Origin: Desulfocapsa sp050291935
GTDB taxonomy: Bacteria > Desulfobacterota > Desulfobulbia > Desulfobulbales > Desulfocapsaceae
Direction: 5' to 3'
NCBI GenBank assembly: GCA_050291935.1
Contig: JBNKKR010000006.1
Location: 1 to 64,000, forward strand
Length of the DNA: 64,000 nucleotides
Positions 44,114 through 53,751 of the stretch are shown here, piece after piece. The notes under the pieces were generated by a model. The model had not been told where the DNA came from and ran no database searches. It was given only the letters and a program-made list of their open reading frames with translations. Each line of letters opens with the position of its first letter. Within the stretch, counting starts at the first letter, position 1. The translations under genes were made by a program, and so were the position numbers.

Positions 44114-45041
44114 GTTTTCTTAAGCCCTCAATAAAAATGGGATCACAGTTTAACGATTCACTACTGACAAGTTTAAGCCCCAAATTCCTTGCCTGGTCGC
44201 GGTAGAGCATGTCAATCTCATAGAGCGTTTCCACATGATCGGAGACAAAACTGATGGGTACCATAAGGACATTTTTACATCCTTTCGCAGCCAGAGTCTC
44301 AAGCATTTCAGGGGTGGAAGGGGAGAGCCAGGTAACCGGGCCTGATCTGCTCTGGTAACAAAGTTCTCCTGAAATCTTTATTTGTTTTTCAATGGCCTTG
44401 ATGGTTTGTTGTAGCTGCTCCACATAGGGGTCTCCCTCCTCAATAAAAGAAACAGGCAGACTATGGGCACTGTAGACCAGCTGGAACGAATCATCAAACT
44501 GCGCTGCGGCAGCGTTGATTTTGTTGACAAGGGCCTCTATATAATCTGCTTGGTCGGGGTATGAGTCGATGCAGGTGAGCTCAAATGTGTTGTTTGATTT
44601 TTCGATTGCCCGTTGTAAGGCTTGAATTGAAGAACCCGTGGTTGCACAACAGTAGTGCGGATAGAGACTAAGGGCGATCAGTTTCGTGACGCCCATTGAT
44701 GCCATTTCGTTTAGAGCTTGCGCGCTGTCCGGTTGCCAATAGCGCATGGCACAGGTAACTAGGAAATCACCATCTCTAAGTAACGCTTGTTCAAGGGCCT
44801 CTCCCTGTTGCCTGCTGATTGTATTAAGAGGAGAACCACCACCAATTAAGGCATAGGTCTTCTTACTTTTAGGAGCCCGACGTTTAGCAATCCACCAGGC
44901 CAGAGGCTTTTGCATAAAACGTGGACCAAGCCGGATTATTTCCCTATCTGAAAAAAGATTGTAGAGAAAGGGACGGACGTCTTCTTGCTTTTCCGGCCCT
45001 CCCATATTGAGAAGAATTATACCTGTGCTGTTTGGGCTCAT
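44094..45041 (-). CDS. hemH: Ferrochelatase
   Basis: A 315-residue protein from ATG 45041 (MSPNSTGIILLNMGGPE), which matches the usual ferrochelatase start. An in-frame ATG at 45101 sits directly on a GGGAGG with no spacing and adds 20 unusual residues, so it is rejected. Motifs: LSLYPHYCCATTGS, YSAHSLPVSFIEEGDPY (catalytic His) and VPISFVSDHVETLYEID. It inserts iron into a porphyrin to form haem. In sulfate-reducer relatives, haem can also be made by an alternative route. Confidence 0.93.
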   Translation of the reverse strand: MSPNSTGIILLNMGGPEKQEDVRPFLYNLFSDREIIRLGPRFMQKPLAWWIAKRRAPKSKKTYALIGGGSPLNTISRQQGEALEQALLRDGDFLVTCAMRYWQPDSAQALNEMASMGVTKLIALSLYPHYCCATTGSSIQALQRAIEKSNNTFELTCIDSYPDQADYIEALVNKINAAAAQFDDSFQLVYSAHSLPVSFIEEGDPYVEQLQQTIKAIEKQIKISGELCYQSRSGPVTWLSPSTPEMLETLAAKGCKNVLMVPISFVSDHVETLYEIDMLYRDQARNLGLKLVSSESLNCDPIFIEGLRKLVLSHR

Positions 45042-45308
45042 TTGCAATGGAAAACTCTTTTGTAGAAGAGGGTAAAAACGGCAGGATAATAGAACGCACA
45101 TCCTCCCTTACCCCAGTATATACTTTATTCTCCCGCGGTGGAAAAGGAAAAATGATACCTTGATTATCTCAAGAGAAAGCATATAATAATTTGAAGGCAA
45201 GGGGTTTTGGATTTTACTGCTTGCCCAGCTCGTTGGCACGTGTCTACGGATACGTTAACAGATGATATTTTGTTATGAGATATCGTTGTAGCTAAATGGA
45301 GGAACCGT

Positions 45309-45848
45309 ATGGATCTAAAGGTTGAAGCCCGGAATGTTGAGTTGCGAAAAGGTTGGCAGAAAAAGATCAATGGGGAGAAAGAAAAACTCGTTCGTCATTT
45401 TCCCAGTTTCGTGCTCTATCTCCGTGTCTCCATCGAGGGAACATCCAGTCACAAGGAAGGCGGATACGAAGTAAAGCTTGTGGCCTCAGTTCCCAATGAT
45501 ACGCTGGTTGTTGCTAGAAAAGGTGAAAATGTAGCCCCTCTTCTTGTGGAAGCATTTGATGTGCTGACCCTGCAGTTAAAAGAGAAAGTTAGAAAAAAAA
45601 GGGATAAAAAACAACGAGTTTTAGTTGCAGCAGAAGAGAAGGGAACGCAATATGGTGTCATTCGAAAAGTTTCACCATATGAGTCATATGGTTTTATTGT
45701 TGGCCAGGACGCAAGGGAAGTATATTTTCATGAAAATGCCTTAAAGGACGTATCCCTTGATACCCTTAATGAGGGGGACGAGGTGATGTATGGCGAATCC
45801 CAAGGTGATAAAGGTCCTCAGGCCACCTGGGTACGGGTGGGAAATTAA
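45309..45848 (+). CDS. HPF/RaiA-type ribosome-hibernation protein fused to a cold-shock domain
   Basis: A 179-residue protein with GGAGG before ATG 45309. Residues 1-100 have the HPF/RaiA fold (MDLKVEARNVELRKGWQKKI, KEGGYEVKLVASVPNDTLVVARKGENV, then a helix ending in basic residues). Residues 110-178 form an OB-fold cold-shock domain (YGVIRKVSPYESYGFIVGQDAREVYFHENAL). The first part should bind the decoding centre of resting ribosomes, and the second RNA; this domain pair is known in some deltaproteobacteria but is not well studied. Monocistronic, with a strong terminator. Confidence 0.88.
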   Translation: MDLKVEARNVELRKGWQKKINGEKEKLVRHFPSFVLYLRVSIEGTSSHKEGGYEVKLVASVPNDTLVVARKGENVAPLLVEAFDVLTLQLKEKVRKKRDKKQRVLVAAEEKGTQYGVIRKVSPYESYGFIVGQDAREVYFHENALKDVSLDTLNEGDEVMYGESQGDKGPQATWVRVGN

Positions 45849-45895
45849 CACTGGTAAACAGGAACTGTAATACCTAAAATAGATACTAAACAAGA

Positions 45896-45931
45896 GGCCC
45901 TGTGCAGTATATACTGCATAGGGCCTTTTTT
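45896..45931 (+). terminator. Strong rho-independent terminator
   Basis: GGCCCTGTGCAGTATATACTGCATAGGGCC (stem of about 13 pairs, given here as GGCCCT...AGGGCC, 45896-45925) followed by six T. Ends the HPF-CSD transcript. Confidence 0.9.
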
Positions 45932-46063
45932 GTTTCCGCGGTATTTGTGGATAGGCAGTAAATAACCGGTGTTGCCATATTCAATAAGCAGTGGTAGAAG
46001 TTCAGTCTCAAAAAATATTCCCCTGCAACCAATTTCCCGGCTGCATCATTAATGGAGTGTATC

Positions 46064-47161
46064 ATGGAAAAACAGCAAAATATAGGTGCTGAGTATTTTA
46101 GTCTCAGTGATGAAGAAGTGATTGAGCGGATTTATCAACGAAAAGAAGAATTACGTGATACCATTCTTATTCTTTGCCATCATTATCAGCAGCAGGATCT
46201 GTTTCAGTTTGCTGATCTTTCAGGGGATTCCCTCAAGCTTTCCAAAGAGGCGTCTTTGATCACGGACCGGGAGTTTCTTATTTTCTGTGGCGTACATTTT
46301 ATGGCGGAGGCCGCTGATATTTTGGCGGCAAAGCATCAAAAAGTTTTACTTCCTCACTTGCAGGCTGGTTGCCCCATGGCCGATATGGCCACAGCGGGCG
46401 CTGTTTCCCAGGCCTATAAGGAGCTTATGCAAGCGGGAGTTATGGATGATGAGAAGGATATTGTTCCGGTAACCTATGTCAATTCCTCCGCCGCTATTAA
46501 AGCCTTTGTCGGGGAGCGGGGCGGTTCTGTTTGTACCTCCTCAAATGGGGAGAAGGTGCTTCTCTGGGCGTTGAACAGAGGGGAAAAGGTGTTCTTTTTC
46601 CCGGATGAACATCTGGGAAGAAACTCTGCTGCGGCCCTGCAGGTCCCGGATGATGAGGTTTTGCTGTGGAAAAGGGGGGAGTTGCTGGGAGGTCATTCAG
46701 TTGAAGAGGTGAAACGGGCGAAGGTGCTTCTCTGGGATGGGTACTGTGAGGTGCATATGCGCTTTTTGCCGGAGCACATCCATCAGTGGCGGATTAAGGA
46801 GCCGGATATTAACGTTATTGTCCATCCCGAGTGCTCAAGGGATGTGGTCTCTCTTGCCGACCAGTATGGCTCCACTGAAACCATTATTGAGGCCATCGCA
46901 AACGCAAAATTTGGCTCTAAATGGGCAATTGGTACAGAAGTTAATCTGGTTGAGCGGCTTGCCAGAATTCATCCCGATAAAGAGATACACCTGTTGGCCC
47001 CAACCGGTTGTCAATGCACTACCATGGATTGTAACAAGCCTGTATATTTACTCTGGTTACTTGATAACTTGGTGGCAGGCATTGTGCAGAACCAAATTTG
47101 TGTTGAAGCCCAGGTGGCAGCATCTGCTGCTAAATCATTGGAGCAGATGCTTCGTATTTAA
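46064..47161 (+). CDS. nadA: Quinolinate synthase
   Basis: A 365-residue 4Fe-4S enzyme that condenses iminoaspartate with dihydroxyacetone phosphate to quinolinate in NAD synthesis. ATG 46064 is chosen because GGAG lies seven bases before it; the ATG at 46052 includes that site. Cluster cysteines are in LQAGCPMADMA, HPECSRDV and PTGCQCTTMDC. Also ADLSGDSL and PDEHLGRN. nadB and nadC are not adjacent. Confidence 0.95.
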   Translation: MEKQQNIGAEYFSLSDEEVIERIYQRKEELRDTILILCHHYQQQDLFQFADLSGDSLKLSKEASLITDREFLIFCGVHFMAEAADILAAKHQKVLLPHLQAGCPMADMATAGAVSQAYKELMQAGVMDDEKDIVPVTYVNSSAAIKAFVGERGGSVCTSSNGEKVLLWALNRGEKVFFFPDEHLGRNSAAALQVPDDEVLLWKRGELLGGHSVEEVKRAKVLLWDGYCEVHMRFLPEHIHQWRIKEPDINVIVHPECSRDVVSLADQYGSTETIIEAIANAKFGSKWAIGTEVNLVERLARIHPDKEIHLLAPTGCQCTTMDCNKPVYLLWLLDNLVAGIVQNQICVEAQVAASAAKSLEQMLRI

Positions 47162-47176
47162 ACGTTGAGGGAATTT

Positions 47177-49849
47177 GTGAGCCAAGAGACCATATATCTT
47201 GTTGATGGAAGTGCCTATATTTATCGGGCGTACCATGCCATAGCACCGCTGACAAACAGTGAGGGAATGCCAACCCATGCGGTTTTTGGTTTTTTGAATA
47301 TCTTAAAACGGATGCTTAAAGAAAAAGAACCATCATATTTGGCAGTGGCTTTTGATATGCGGGGTCCTGTTTTTCGTCACGAAATGTATCCTGAGTATAA
47401 GGCCAACCGGCCGCCCATGCCCGATGATTTAGCGGTACAGATCCCATATATTAAAGAGATTGTTCGTGCCTTTAATATCCCCTGCCTGGAGATAGAAGGA
47501 CTTGAGGCCGATGATATTATCGCCTCCTGCACCACACTGCTTCGCAAGCAAAATCGCAACGTTGTGGTTGTCTCCGGGGATAAGGATCTTCTGCAACTGG
47601 TGGATGAGTCCACCGTGATGTGGGATCCCATGAAGGATAAAATCATGGATATTGCTGCAGTGGAAGAAAAGTATAAGGTGAAACCTGAACAACTTTTGGA
47701 CTGTTATGCCCTGATGGGGGATAGCTCTGATAACGTTCCGGGTGTTCCGGGAATTGGCCCTAAAACTGCTGAAAAACTGATTAATCAACACCAGAGCCTA
47801 GAAGGTGTGTACGCTGCACTTGAGGGTATGAAAAAGTCGAAGATGAAAGAGCGACTTGCAGAAAACAAAGAGGAGGCTTTTCTCTCAAGGGAGCTTATTC
47901 GCTTAAAATATGATGCAAAGGTGCCGGAAGAGCTTGCTGCGTACACCTTTCAGGAAAAAGACGAAGACAAATTACAGGATCTTTTTAAACGCCTTGGTTT
48001 TAAATCAATGGTTAAAGAAGAAAAGCAGGCTAAACCCGTCCCAACCAGTGGATTTCATCTGGTGCAAACCCCGGAGGCATTGTCTGCTCTTGTGCAAAAG
48101 CTTTCCGATGCTCAGTTGGTGGTGATTGATACAGAAACAACTTCCCTTGATATCCTTGACGCTTCCCTTGTGGGAATCTCCCTCTGCGTGGATCTTGAAA
48201 CGGCATACTATATCCCCACTGGGCATCGCAGCAAAAATGGTGATTTACAGGATGGACAGTTGGCAGAATCCCTCGTTATTGAATCATTACGGCCCATATT
48301 GCAATCAAAGAGTCTGCCAAAGCTTGGTCATAATATCAAATATGACTATTCCATCCTGAAAAAATCCTGCGGGATACGCATGCAGGGTCCATTATTCGAT
48401 TCCATGGTTGCCGCCTATCTTATCGAACCCGGAAGGCGATCGTTAAAACTTGACGAATTATGTCTTGAGCGGGGATATGCACTTACGTCCTTTGCCAGCG
48501 TGGTGGATGATCCCAAACGGGAGAATTGTTTTTCCTATGTGGCTTTGCAAGACGCTTGTAACTACAGCTGTGAGGATGTTTTTGGTGCCCTGCTTTTATG
48601 GGGTGAGTATGAGAAGCAGCTTAAGGAGCTGGACGAATATACACTGTTCACCGACGTGGAGACGCCTCTTATTCCTATTCTTGCGGATATGGAACTTGCA
48701 GGGATTACAGTATCAGATGACGTCTTAACAAGGCTTGAAGAGGAGTTTCAGCAAGAACTTGATCGTTTACAGGAGGAGATCCACGCCCTTGCCGGTTATA
48801 GTTTTAATATTAATTCGCCAAAACAACTGGGAACCCTTCTTTTTGAGGAACTGGGGTTACCCCATGGGCGCAAAACCAAAACCGGTTATTCAACGGATAT
48901 GAAGGTGTTGGAGAAGTTGGCAACGAAGCATGAAATTCCTGCTAAGATCATGCGATACCGAATTCTTGCAAAACTGCAGTCCACCTATGTGTTGAAACTC
49001 AAACAGTTAATTAACCCCGAGAGCCTGCGGGTGCATACCTCCTTCAATCAGGCGGTGACTGCCACCGGACGGTTGTCATCGTCTAATCCCAATATGCAGA
49101 ATATTCCCATCCGCACCGAGGAGGGAAACCGGATTCGCAGTGCCTTTGTACCAGCTGCGGGGAAACTGTTTTTATCGGCAGATTATTCGCAAATTGATCT
49201 ACGGGTGCTTGCCCACTACTCACAAGATGCAGCCCTTCTGGATGCCTTTGTCAAGGGTGAGGACATTCATTCCCGTACAGCTTCACAACTCTTTGCTGTT
49301 TCACCTATGCTTCTCACGCCGGAAATGCGACGGGTGGCAAAATCCATCAACTTCGGCATTGTTTACGGGATGTCCGCCTTTGGTCTTTCCAATCAGTTGG
49401 ATATTAGTCGTAAAGAGGCCAGCCGTTTTATCGAAAAATATTTTCACCTCTATGGTGGGGTGAAGCAGTTTATGCACGACATTATTAAGCAGGCAGGCGT
49501 TGATGGCCATGTGACAACATTATTGAAACGAAGGCGCATGCTTCCTGAAATACATGCCAAGAATAAGACCAGACGTGAATTTGCTGAACGTAGCGCAATT
49601 AACACTCCCATTCAGGGAACCGCCGCTGATATTATAAAGCTTGCCATGATTAAAGTTGTTCCTGCCCTGAAAGAAAAAAATCTTACGGCGAAACTTCTTT
49701 TGCAGATCCACGATGAACTTGTCTTTGAACTGCCGGAATCTGAACTTGAAGCAGCCAAAGAGGTGGTAAGAAAGGCAATGGAAGAGGCTTTGGCTCTGGA
49801 TGTGCCCCTTGTGGTAAATTTTACGGTGGGGACAAGTCTTGCCAAATAA
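47177..49849 (+). CDS. polA: DNA polymerase I
   Basis: An 890-residue protein. GTG 47177 is preferred because GAGG lies six bases before it; a TTG at 47165 overlaps that site. The 5' nuclease domain (1-290; DMRGPVFRH, EADDIIA, GDSSDNVPG) is followed by the 3'-5' exonuclease (VVIDTETTSLD, intact Asp and Glu, so proofreading is likely) and the polymerase domain (SADYSQIDLRVLAH, RRVAKSINFGIVYGMSAFGL, LLQIHDELVFE). It fills gaps and removes RNA primers. Confidence 0.97.
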   Translation: MSQETIYLVDGSAYIYRAYHAIAPLTNSEGMPTHAVFGFLNILKRMLKEKEPSYLAVAFDMRGPVFRHEMYPEYKANRPPMPDDLAVQIPYIKEIVRAFNIPCLEIEGLEADDIIASCTTLLRKQNRNVVVVSGDKDLLQLVDESTVMWDPMKDKIMDIAAVEEKYKVKPEQLLDCYALMGDSSDNVPGVPGIGPKTAEKLINQHQSLEGVYAALEGMKKSKMKERLAENKEEAFLSRELIRLKYDAKVPEELAAYTFQEKDEDKLQDLFKRLGFKSMVKEEKQAKPVPTSGFHLVQTPEALSALVQKLSDAQLVVIDTETTSLDILDASLVGISLCVDLETAYYIPTGHRSKNGDLQDGQLAESLVIESLRPILQSKSLPKLGHNIKYDYSILKKSCGIRMQGPLFDSMVAAYLIEPGRRSLKLDELCLERGYALTSFASVVDDPKRENCFSYVALQDACNYSCEDVFGALLLWGEYEKQLKELDEYTLFTDVETPLIPILADMELAGITVSDDVLTRLEEEFQQELDRLQEEIHALAGYSFNINSPKQLGTLLFEELGLPHGRKTKTGYSTDMKVLEKLATKHEIPAKIMRYRILAKLQSTYVLKLKQLINPESLRVHTSFNQAVTATGRLSSSNPNMQNIPIRTEEGNRIRSAFVPAAGKLFLSADYSQIDLRVLAHYSQDAALLDAFVKGEDIHSRTASQLFAVSPMLLTPEMRRVAKSINFGIVYGMSAFGLSNQLDISRKEASRFIEKYFHLYGGVKQFMHDIIKQAGVDGHVTTLLKRRRMLPEIHAKNKTRREFAERSAINTPIQGTAADIIKLAMIKVVPALKEKNLTAKLLLQIHDELVFELPESELEAAKEVVRKAMEEALALDVPLVVNFTVGTSLAK

Positions 49850-49859
49850 AAATTGCTCA

Positions 49860-49892
49860 CTCTGTTAAACCTTAAAAAAAGGCTCAACAGAG
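49860..49892. terminator. Hairpin between convergent polA and gltA
   Basis: CTCTGTT (49860-49866) pairs with AACAGAG (49886-49892), with an inner CCTT/AAGG pair around a run of seven A. It lies between two convergent stops and may end both transcripts. Confidence 0.45.
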
Positions 49893-49899
49893 CGTATTG

Positions 49900-51192
49900 T
49901 TATTCCCTTTCATGCATGGGCACAAAGTCACGCTTGGTAGCACCTTCATATACCTGGCGAGGACGGCCAATCCGTCTATCTTCTGTGTCTTGCATCATTT
50001 CGTTCCAGTGGGAAATCCAACCGGGAAGCCGACCCATGGCAAACATCACCGTAAACATATTGGTGGGAATACCCATGGCCCGGTAGATAATGCCGGAATA
50101 AAAATCGACATTTGGGTAGAGATTTCTACTGACGAAATAGTCATCGTGACGAACGATTTCTTCCAGTTTCATGGCAATATCAAGGAGCGGATCTTCCACC
50201 TGGAGCACTTCCAATGTTTTGGCACAGGCCCGTTTGATAATGGTGGCTCGAGGGTCAAAGGTTTTATAGACCCTATGACCAAATCCTGAGAGTCGGAATG
50301 GGTCTTTGGGATCTTTTGCCTTTTTCACATATTTTTCAAAATCGTTGTTGTCCCTGCGAATGGCTTCCAACATTTCAATAACTGCCGAGTTGGCCCCACC
50401 GTGCAGCGGCCCCCAAAGGGCACTGATACCAGCGGAAATGGAGGTGTAGAGGTTAACCCCGGCACTGCCCACCAGGCGTACTGTAGAAGTGGAGCAGTTC
50501 TGCTCATGGTCGGCGTGGAGGATAAGCAGCTTGTTCAGAGCGGCAACCACTTCAGGGTGAACAACATAGGGTTTCACCGGCTTATCAAACATCATATTGA
50601 GGAAATTTCCACAGTAGGAGAGGTCGTAGCGGGGGTAAATCAGAGGATGGCCTTCCGATTTTTTATAGGAAAAGGCAGCAATGGTTCTGATCTTAGAAAT
50701 TAAACGTGCCGAGATAATAAGCAAATCTTCATCCGATTCGCCCGTCATTTCGGGGTAGAAATTGTTGAGGGTATTCACCATGGTGGAGAGGATGGACATG
50801 GGTGATGCCTTGGGAGGGAAATGATCAAAAAAGTGGATCAAATCCTCATGGATCAGGGCAAAACGAGAGAGTAACGCTCTGAAATTGTTTAGCTGCTCTC
50901 TGTTTGGTAACTCGCCTATAAGGATAAGATAGGCAACTTCCACAAAGGAACATTTTTCGGCCAGTTCCTCAATGGCGTAGCCTCGATAGTTCAAAATACC
51001 TTTTTCACCATCAAGAAATGTTATTTGTGAACGGCACGATCCGGTATTCATATATCCCGAATCAAGGGTTATATATCCGGTGTCTCTTCTTAACCGTCTG
51101 ATATCTATTGCTTTGTCTCCTTCGGTTCCATGGATTATTGGAATGTCGTACTCGTTCCCCTCTATGGTCAATGTTGCATGTTTTTTTGACAT
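49900..51192 (-). CDS. gltA: Citrate synthase
   Basis: A 430-residue type-I citrate synthase, similar in length to the hexameric E. coli enzyme. Active-site His lie in LHADHEQNCSTS and GPLHGGANSAV/GFGHRVYK; the catalytic Asp is in the segment VDFYSG. It joins acetyl-CoA and oxaloacetate to make citrate. In this group the TCA cycle runs oxidatively or reductively depending on species. AGGT is a weak ribosome site before ATG 51192. Monocistronic. Confidence 0.95.
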   Translation of the reverse strand: MSKKHATLTIEGNEYDIPIIHGTEGDKAIDIRRLRRDTGYITLDSGYMNTGSCRSQITFLDGEKGILNYRGYAIEELAEKCSFVEVAYLILIGELPNREQLNNFRALLSRFALIHEDLIHFFDHFPPKASPMSILSTMVNTLNNFYPEMTGESDEDLLIISARLISKIRTIAAFSYKKSEGHPLIYPRYDLSYCGNFLNMMFDKPVKPYVVHPEVVAALNKLLILHADHEQNCSTSTVRLVGSAGVNLYTSISAGISALWGPLHGGANSAVIEMLEAIRRDNNDFEKYVKKAKDPKDPFRLSGFGHRVYKTFDPRATIIKRACAKTLEVLQVEDPLLDIAMKLEEIVRHDDYFVSRNLYPNVDFYSGIIYRAMGIPTNMFTVMFAMGRLPGWISHWNEMMQDTEDRRIGRPRQVYEGATKRDFVPMHERE

Positions 51193-51388
51193 CGTGTACC
51201 TATGTTTTTATTGTTCGAAACGCTATGGTTTTGAGCTGTTGTTAATGGTTGCTCAGGGATGAACCCAAAGATAGGCAAGGGCGCCCACTGGAAACGTTGT
51301 CTTGAATGACAAAGTAGATCCAGCTTCTTGACCACACACCCTATCAGAAATACGTAAAAAAAGCAAGTTTTGGGATAATGTTTACAAT

Positions 51389-52099
51389 ATGCAGCTAGCA
51401 AAAGGTGTACAAGATATCGCACTGTACGAAAAGCGACTCAAGCAGTTTGAGGAAGAGGTAGGGATCTATCCGGTGAGCTGTGAAAAGCTCGCAGCGGGGC
51501 GAAGTGATCGTGAATGGCTCACCCAGGTAATTGCCGGTGGCGCAAAGATTGTGCAACTGCGCGATAAGGAAAGTTCAGACCGTGAGCTATTGGCCAAGGC
51601 ACGTTATTTTCGGGAGAAAACAAGAGAGGCAGGTGTTCTCTTTTTCTTAAATGACCGTCTTGACATTGGTCTGTTAAGTGACGCCGATGGCATGCATGTC
51701 GGACAAAATGATCTGCCACCGGATGAAATACGAAAACTTGCCCCCAATATTCTTATTGGCCTCTCCTGTAACACCAAAGAGCAGGTCGTAGCACTTGGCC
51801 GTGAAGTTGAGCAACAACAAAGCGCTGTTTCCTATTATAATATTGGTCCTCTGTTTGAAACCGGTACCAAAGAAGGGTTGCATAGCTTTTTAGGGCCGGA
51901 GGCCATTGCTGATTTTTCCGCTCACTGTTCATTACCGTTTACCGTTATGGGAGGAATCAAATTGCAGCATCTTGATACGCTACTTGCATCCGGTGCACGA
52001 CGTGTGGCAGTGGTAACCGCCATAACTCAGGCTGCGGATATGGCGGCTGAAACGCTTAGGTGGCAGAGCCGTATACAAGGAGCATACGATGCTGGGTGA
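51389..52099 (+). CDS. thiE: Thiamine-phosphate synthase-like protein
   Basis: A 236-residue TIM-barrel protein. Motifs: VQLRDKESSDRELL, FFLNDRLDIGLLSDADGMHVGQND, YYNIGPLFETGTKEGL, TVMGGIKLQHLDTLLASGARRVAVVTAIT. It should join HMP-PP and thiazole phosphate to thiamine phosphate. It has an N-terminal extension of about 30 residues, and the usual G-x-G-x phosphate loop is partly changed (IGPLFETGTK). No TPP riboswitch was seen upstream. The start of the next gene overlaps its last 11 bases. Confidence 0.9.
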   Translation: MQLAKGVQDIALYEKRLKQFEEEVGIYPVSCEKLAAGRSDREWLTQVIAGGAKIVQLRDKESSDRELLAKARYFREKTREAGVLFFLNDRLDIGLLSDADGMHVGQNDLPPDEIRKLAPNILIGLSCNTKEQVVALGREVEQQQSAVSYYNIGPLFETGTKEGLHSFLGPEAIADFSAHCSLPFTVMGGIKLQHLDTLLASGARRVAVVTAITQAADMAAETLRWQSRIQGAYDAG

Positions 52100-52766
52100 T
52101 CAGGAGCTTACAAAGCTTAAGGAAGATATTCTGCTATTGATTCCATATGCTGTTCCGGAAGAGGAGCAGGAACAGGCTATTCAACTTGCGGACCTGTTTG
52201 CCGCCGATTTTTTTGCCCTTGGGATTGTAAAAGATTATTACCAGACCCTCCCTGAAGCACGGGAAGAGGCCCTGGTTAAGATCTGTGTTTTGGAAGAAAG
52301 GGAGCAGGTTGATCTTATGCTCCTTTCAACCACCAAGCATCACTATTTCTATTTGACCGATGGTGAAGAGGGCGTGTTTTTGGGAGAATGGGATCAGGGC
52401 TTACAAGATATTAAGATTCTTTCTTTTTTTGGTTATGCCGATGGTAAACGTTTTGCCGAGGTACATGGGCAGAGAGAAGAGTGCAGAGAATACCAGTCTT
52501 TGGAACGTATGAACGAGGAATTCTGTCCTTCCTGCGGAGTACAGACAGGCAGCATGCATCTCTTGGGTTGTCCTGTTGAAGTGTGTCCCTGGTGTGGCGG
52601 GCAACTCAGTCGTTGTAACTGTCGCTTTGAACAGTTGAACGTGGATGCATTTACCGATGAAGCAATGCTGGATGCATTCGTTGTGAAGCTAGAGGAAAAG
52701 GGGAGAATTGCCTACTCCAAAGAACAGCGGCCTACCTTTATGTCTGAAGAAGCTTTGCAGGAGTAG
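52089..52766 (+). CDS. Hypothetical protein with C-terminal Cys-rich zinc-binding region
   Basis: A 225-residue protein overlapping thiE by 11 bases, with AAGGAG seven bases before ATG 52089. The first 150 residues are acidic, alpha/beta and without known motif. Then come CPSCGVQTGSMHLLGC, CPWCGG and CNC, at least seven cysteines that could hold two metal ions (zinc-ribbon-like). Tight coupling to thiE suggests cotranscription; a role in sulfur or metal handling is possible but not shown. Confidence 0.8.
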   Translation: MLGDQELTKLKEDILLLIPYAVPEEEQEQAIQLADLFAADFFALGIVKDYYQTLPEAREEALVKICVLEEREQVDLMLLSTTKHHYFYLTDGEEGVFLGEWDQGLQDIKILSFFGYADGKRFAEVHGQREECREYQSLERMNEEFCPSCGVQTGSMHLLGCPVEVCPWCGGQLSRCNCRFEQLNVDAFTDEAMLDAFVVKLEEKGRIAYSKEQRPTFMSEEALQE

Positions 52767-52771
52767 AGAAG

Positions 52772-52810
52772 CAATGGAGCACCTTTTTTTGGAGAAAAGG
52801 CGCACCATTG
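52772..52810. terminator. Bidirectional terminator between convergent genes
   Basis: CAATGGAGCACCTTTT (52772-52787) pairs with AAAAGGCGCACCATTG (52795-52810), 14 of 16 positions, with T-runs at the top of the stem on both strands. Separates the Cys-rich gene from hflC. Confidence 0.7.
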
Positions 52811-52818
52811 TGAAGTTG

Positions 52819-53742
52819 TTATTTGACCTCTTTGAGGTATTTGTAGAGATCGGAGTCTGAAGAAAGAATTAAAGAAGTGTTATTGCCGATAACTTCTGCG
52901 TAGGTCTCAAGGGTTTTATAAAACGAGTAAAAATCAGGATCCTGCCCGTAGGCGTCACCATAGATTTTTGTGGCCTTGGCATCGGCCTCTCCTTTTATTT
53001 CCGAAGCCTTTCTATTTGCCTCTGAGAGAACAACTTTAAGCTCGCGTTCTACTTTACCGAGTATTTCAGCCTTTTGTCCTTCACCGGTGGAGCGTTTTTC
53101 AGCCGCAATACGTTTTCGCTCAGAAATCATTCGGTCATAGACCTTCAACCGAACATCTTCGATATAGTTGACCCGCTTAAACATCACATCCAGAAGCTCA
53201 ATGCCGTACTGGGGAGTTATTTCGGCGGCGGTTTCCAGTACCAGATCACTGATCACATCCCGTCCTTTGGAAGGTGGAGTGGTGTCACTGTTTCTGGCGG
53301 TCATGGTTTCCGAGGTCCAGTCTGAACTGCGAATAATTTCGATCAGATTGTTTTTATTTACCATATCCCGGACAGTACCATCAATAATGCCATCCAGCAG
53401 GGACTTTGCCCGTGCTTCTGTCTTTACCGCCTGCATATATTGCAGGGCATCGGTTATACGCCATCTGGCAGTAACGTCTAGATATACATAGGTTTTGTCG
53501 TTGGTCGGTATTTGGTTGGGCTCACCGTCCCAGATCTGGACCCGCTTATCAAAATAATTGGCATCCTGGACAAAGGGGAGTTTGAAGTAGAAACCGGCAT
53601 CGGTTTTTGGCCTTCCCACAGGAGCACCGAATTGGGTGATCATGGCCTGCTGATCTTCCTTTACAATATAAAAGCCATCGTAGACCACGGCAATGCTCAA
53701 TACTACCATACCCACAAGAAAAAATTGCGCTAACTGTTTCAT
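52819..53742 (-). CDS. hflC: HflC membrane protease-modulator protein
   Basis: A 307-residue SPFH-domain protein with one N-terminal membrane helix (FFLVGMVVLSIAVVYDGFYIV). The SPFH domain spans 25-190 (KEDQQAMITQFGAPVG, DARWRITDALQYMQ as key stretches) and is followed by an Ala/Glu-rich coiled coil (AEKRSTGEGQKAEI). With HflK it forms a cage around FtsH. It starts 10 bases after the hflK stop. Confidence 0.94.
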   Translation of the reverse strand: MKQLAQFFLVGMVVLSIAVVYDGFYIVKEDQQAMITQFGAPVGRPKTDAGFYFKLPFVQDANYFDKRVQIWDGEPNQIPTNDKTYVYLDVTARWRITDALQYMQAVKTEARAKSLLDGIIDGTVRDMVNKNNLIEIIRSSDWTSETMTARNSDTTPPSKGRDVISDLVLETAAEITPQYGIELLDVMFKRVNYIEDVRLKVYDRMISERKRIAAEKRSTGEGQKAEILGKVERELKVVLSEANRKASEIKGEADAKATKIYGDAYGQDPDFYSFYKTLETYAEVIGNNTSLILSSDSDLYKYLKEVK

Positions 53743-53751
53743 TTTGTTTTC

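Noticed and set aside
51193..51388. TPP riboswitch upstream of thiE
   Set aside because: The conserved CTGAGA and ACCTGATCTGG-type blocks of the TPP riboswitch are absent; only short unrelated hairpins are seen.
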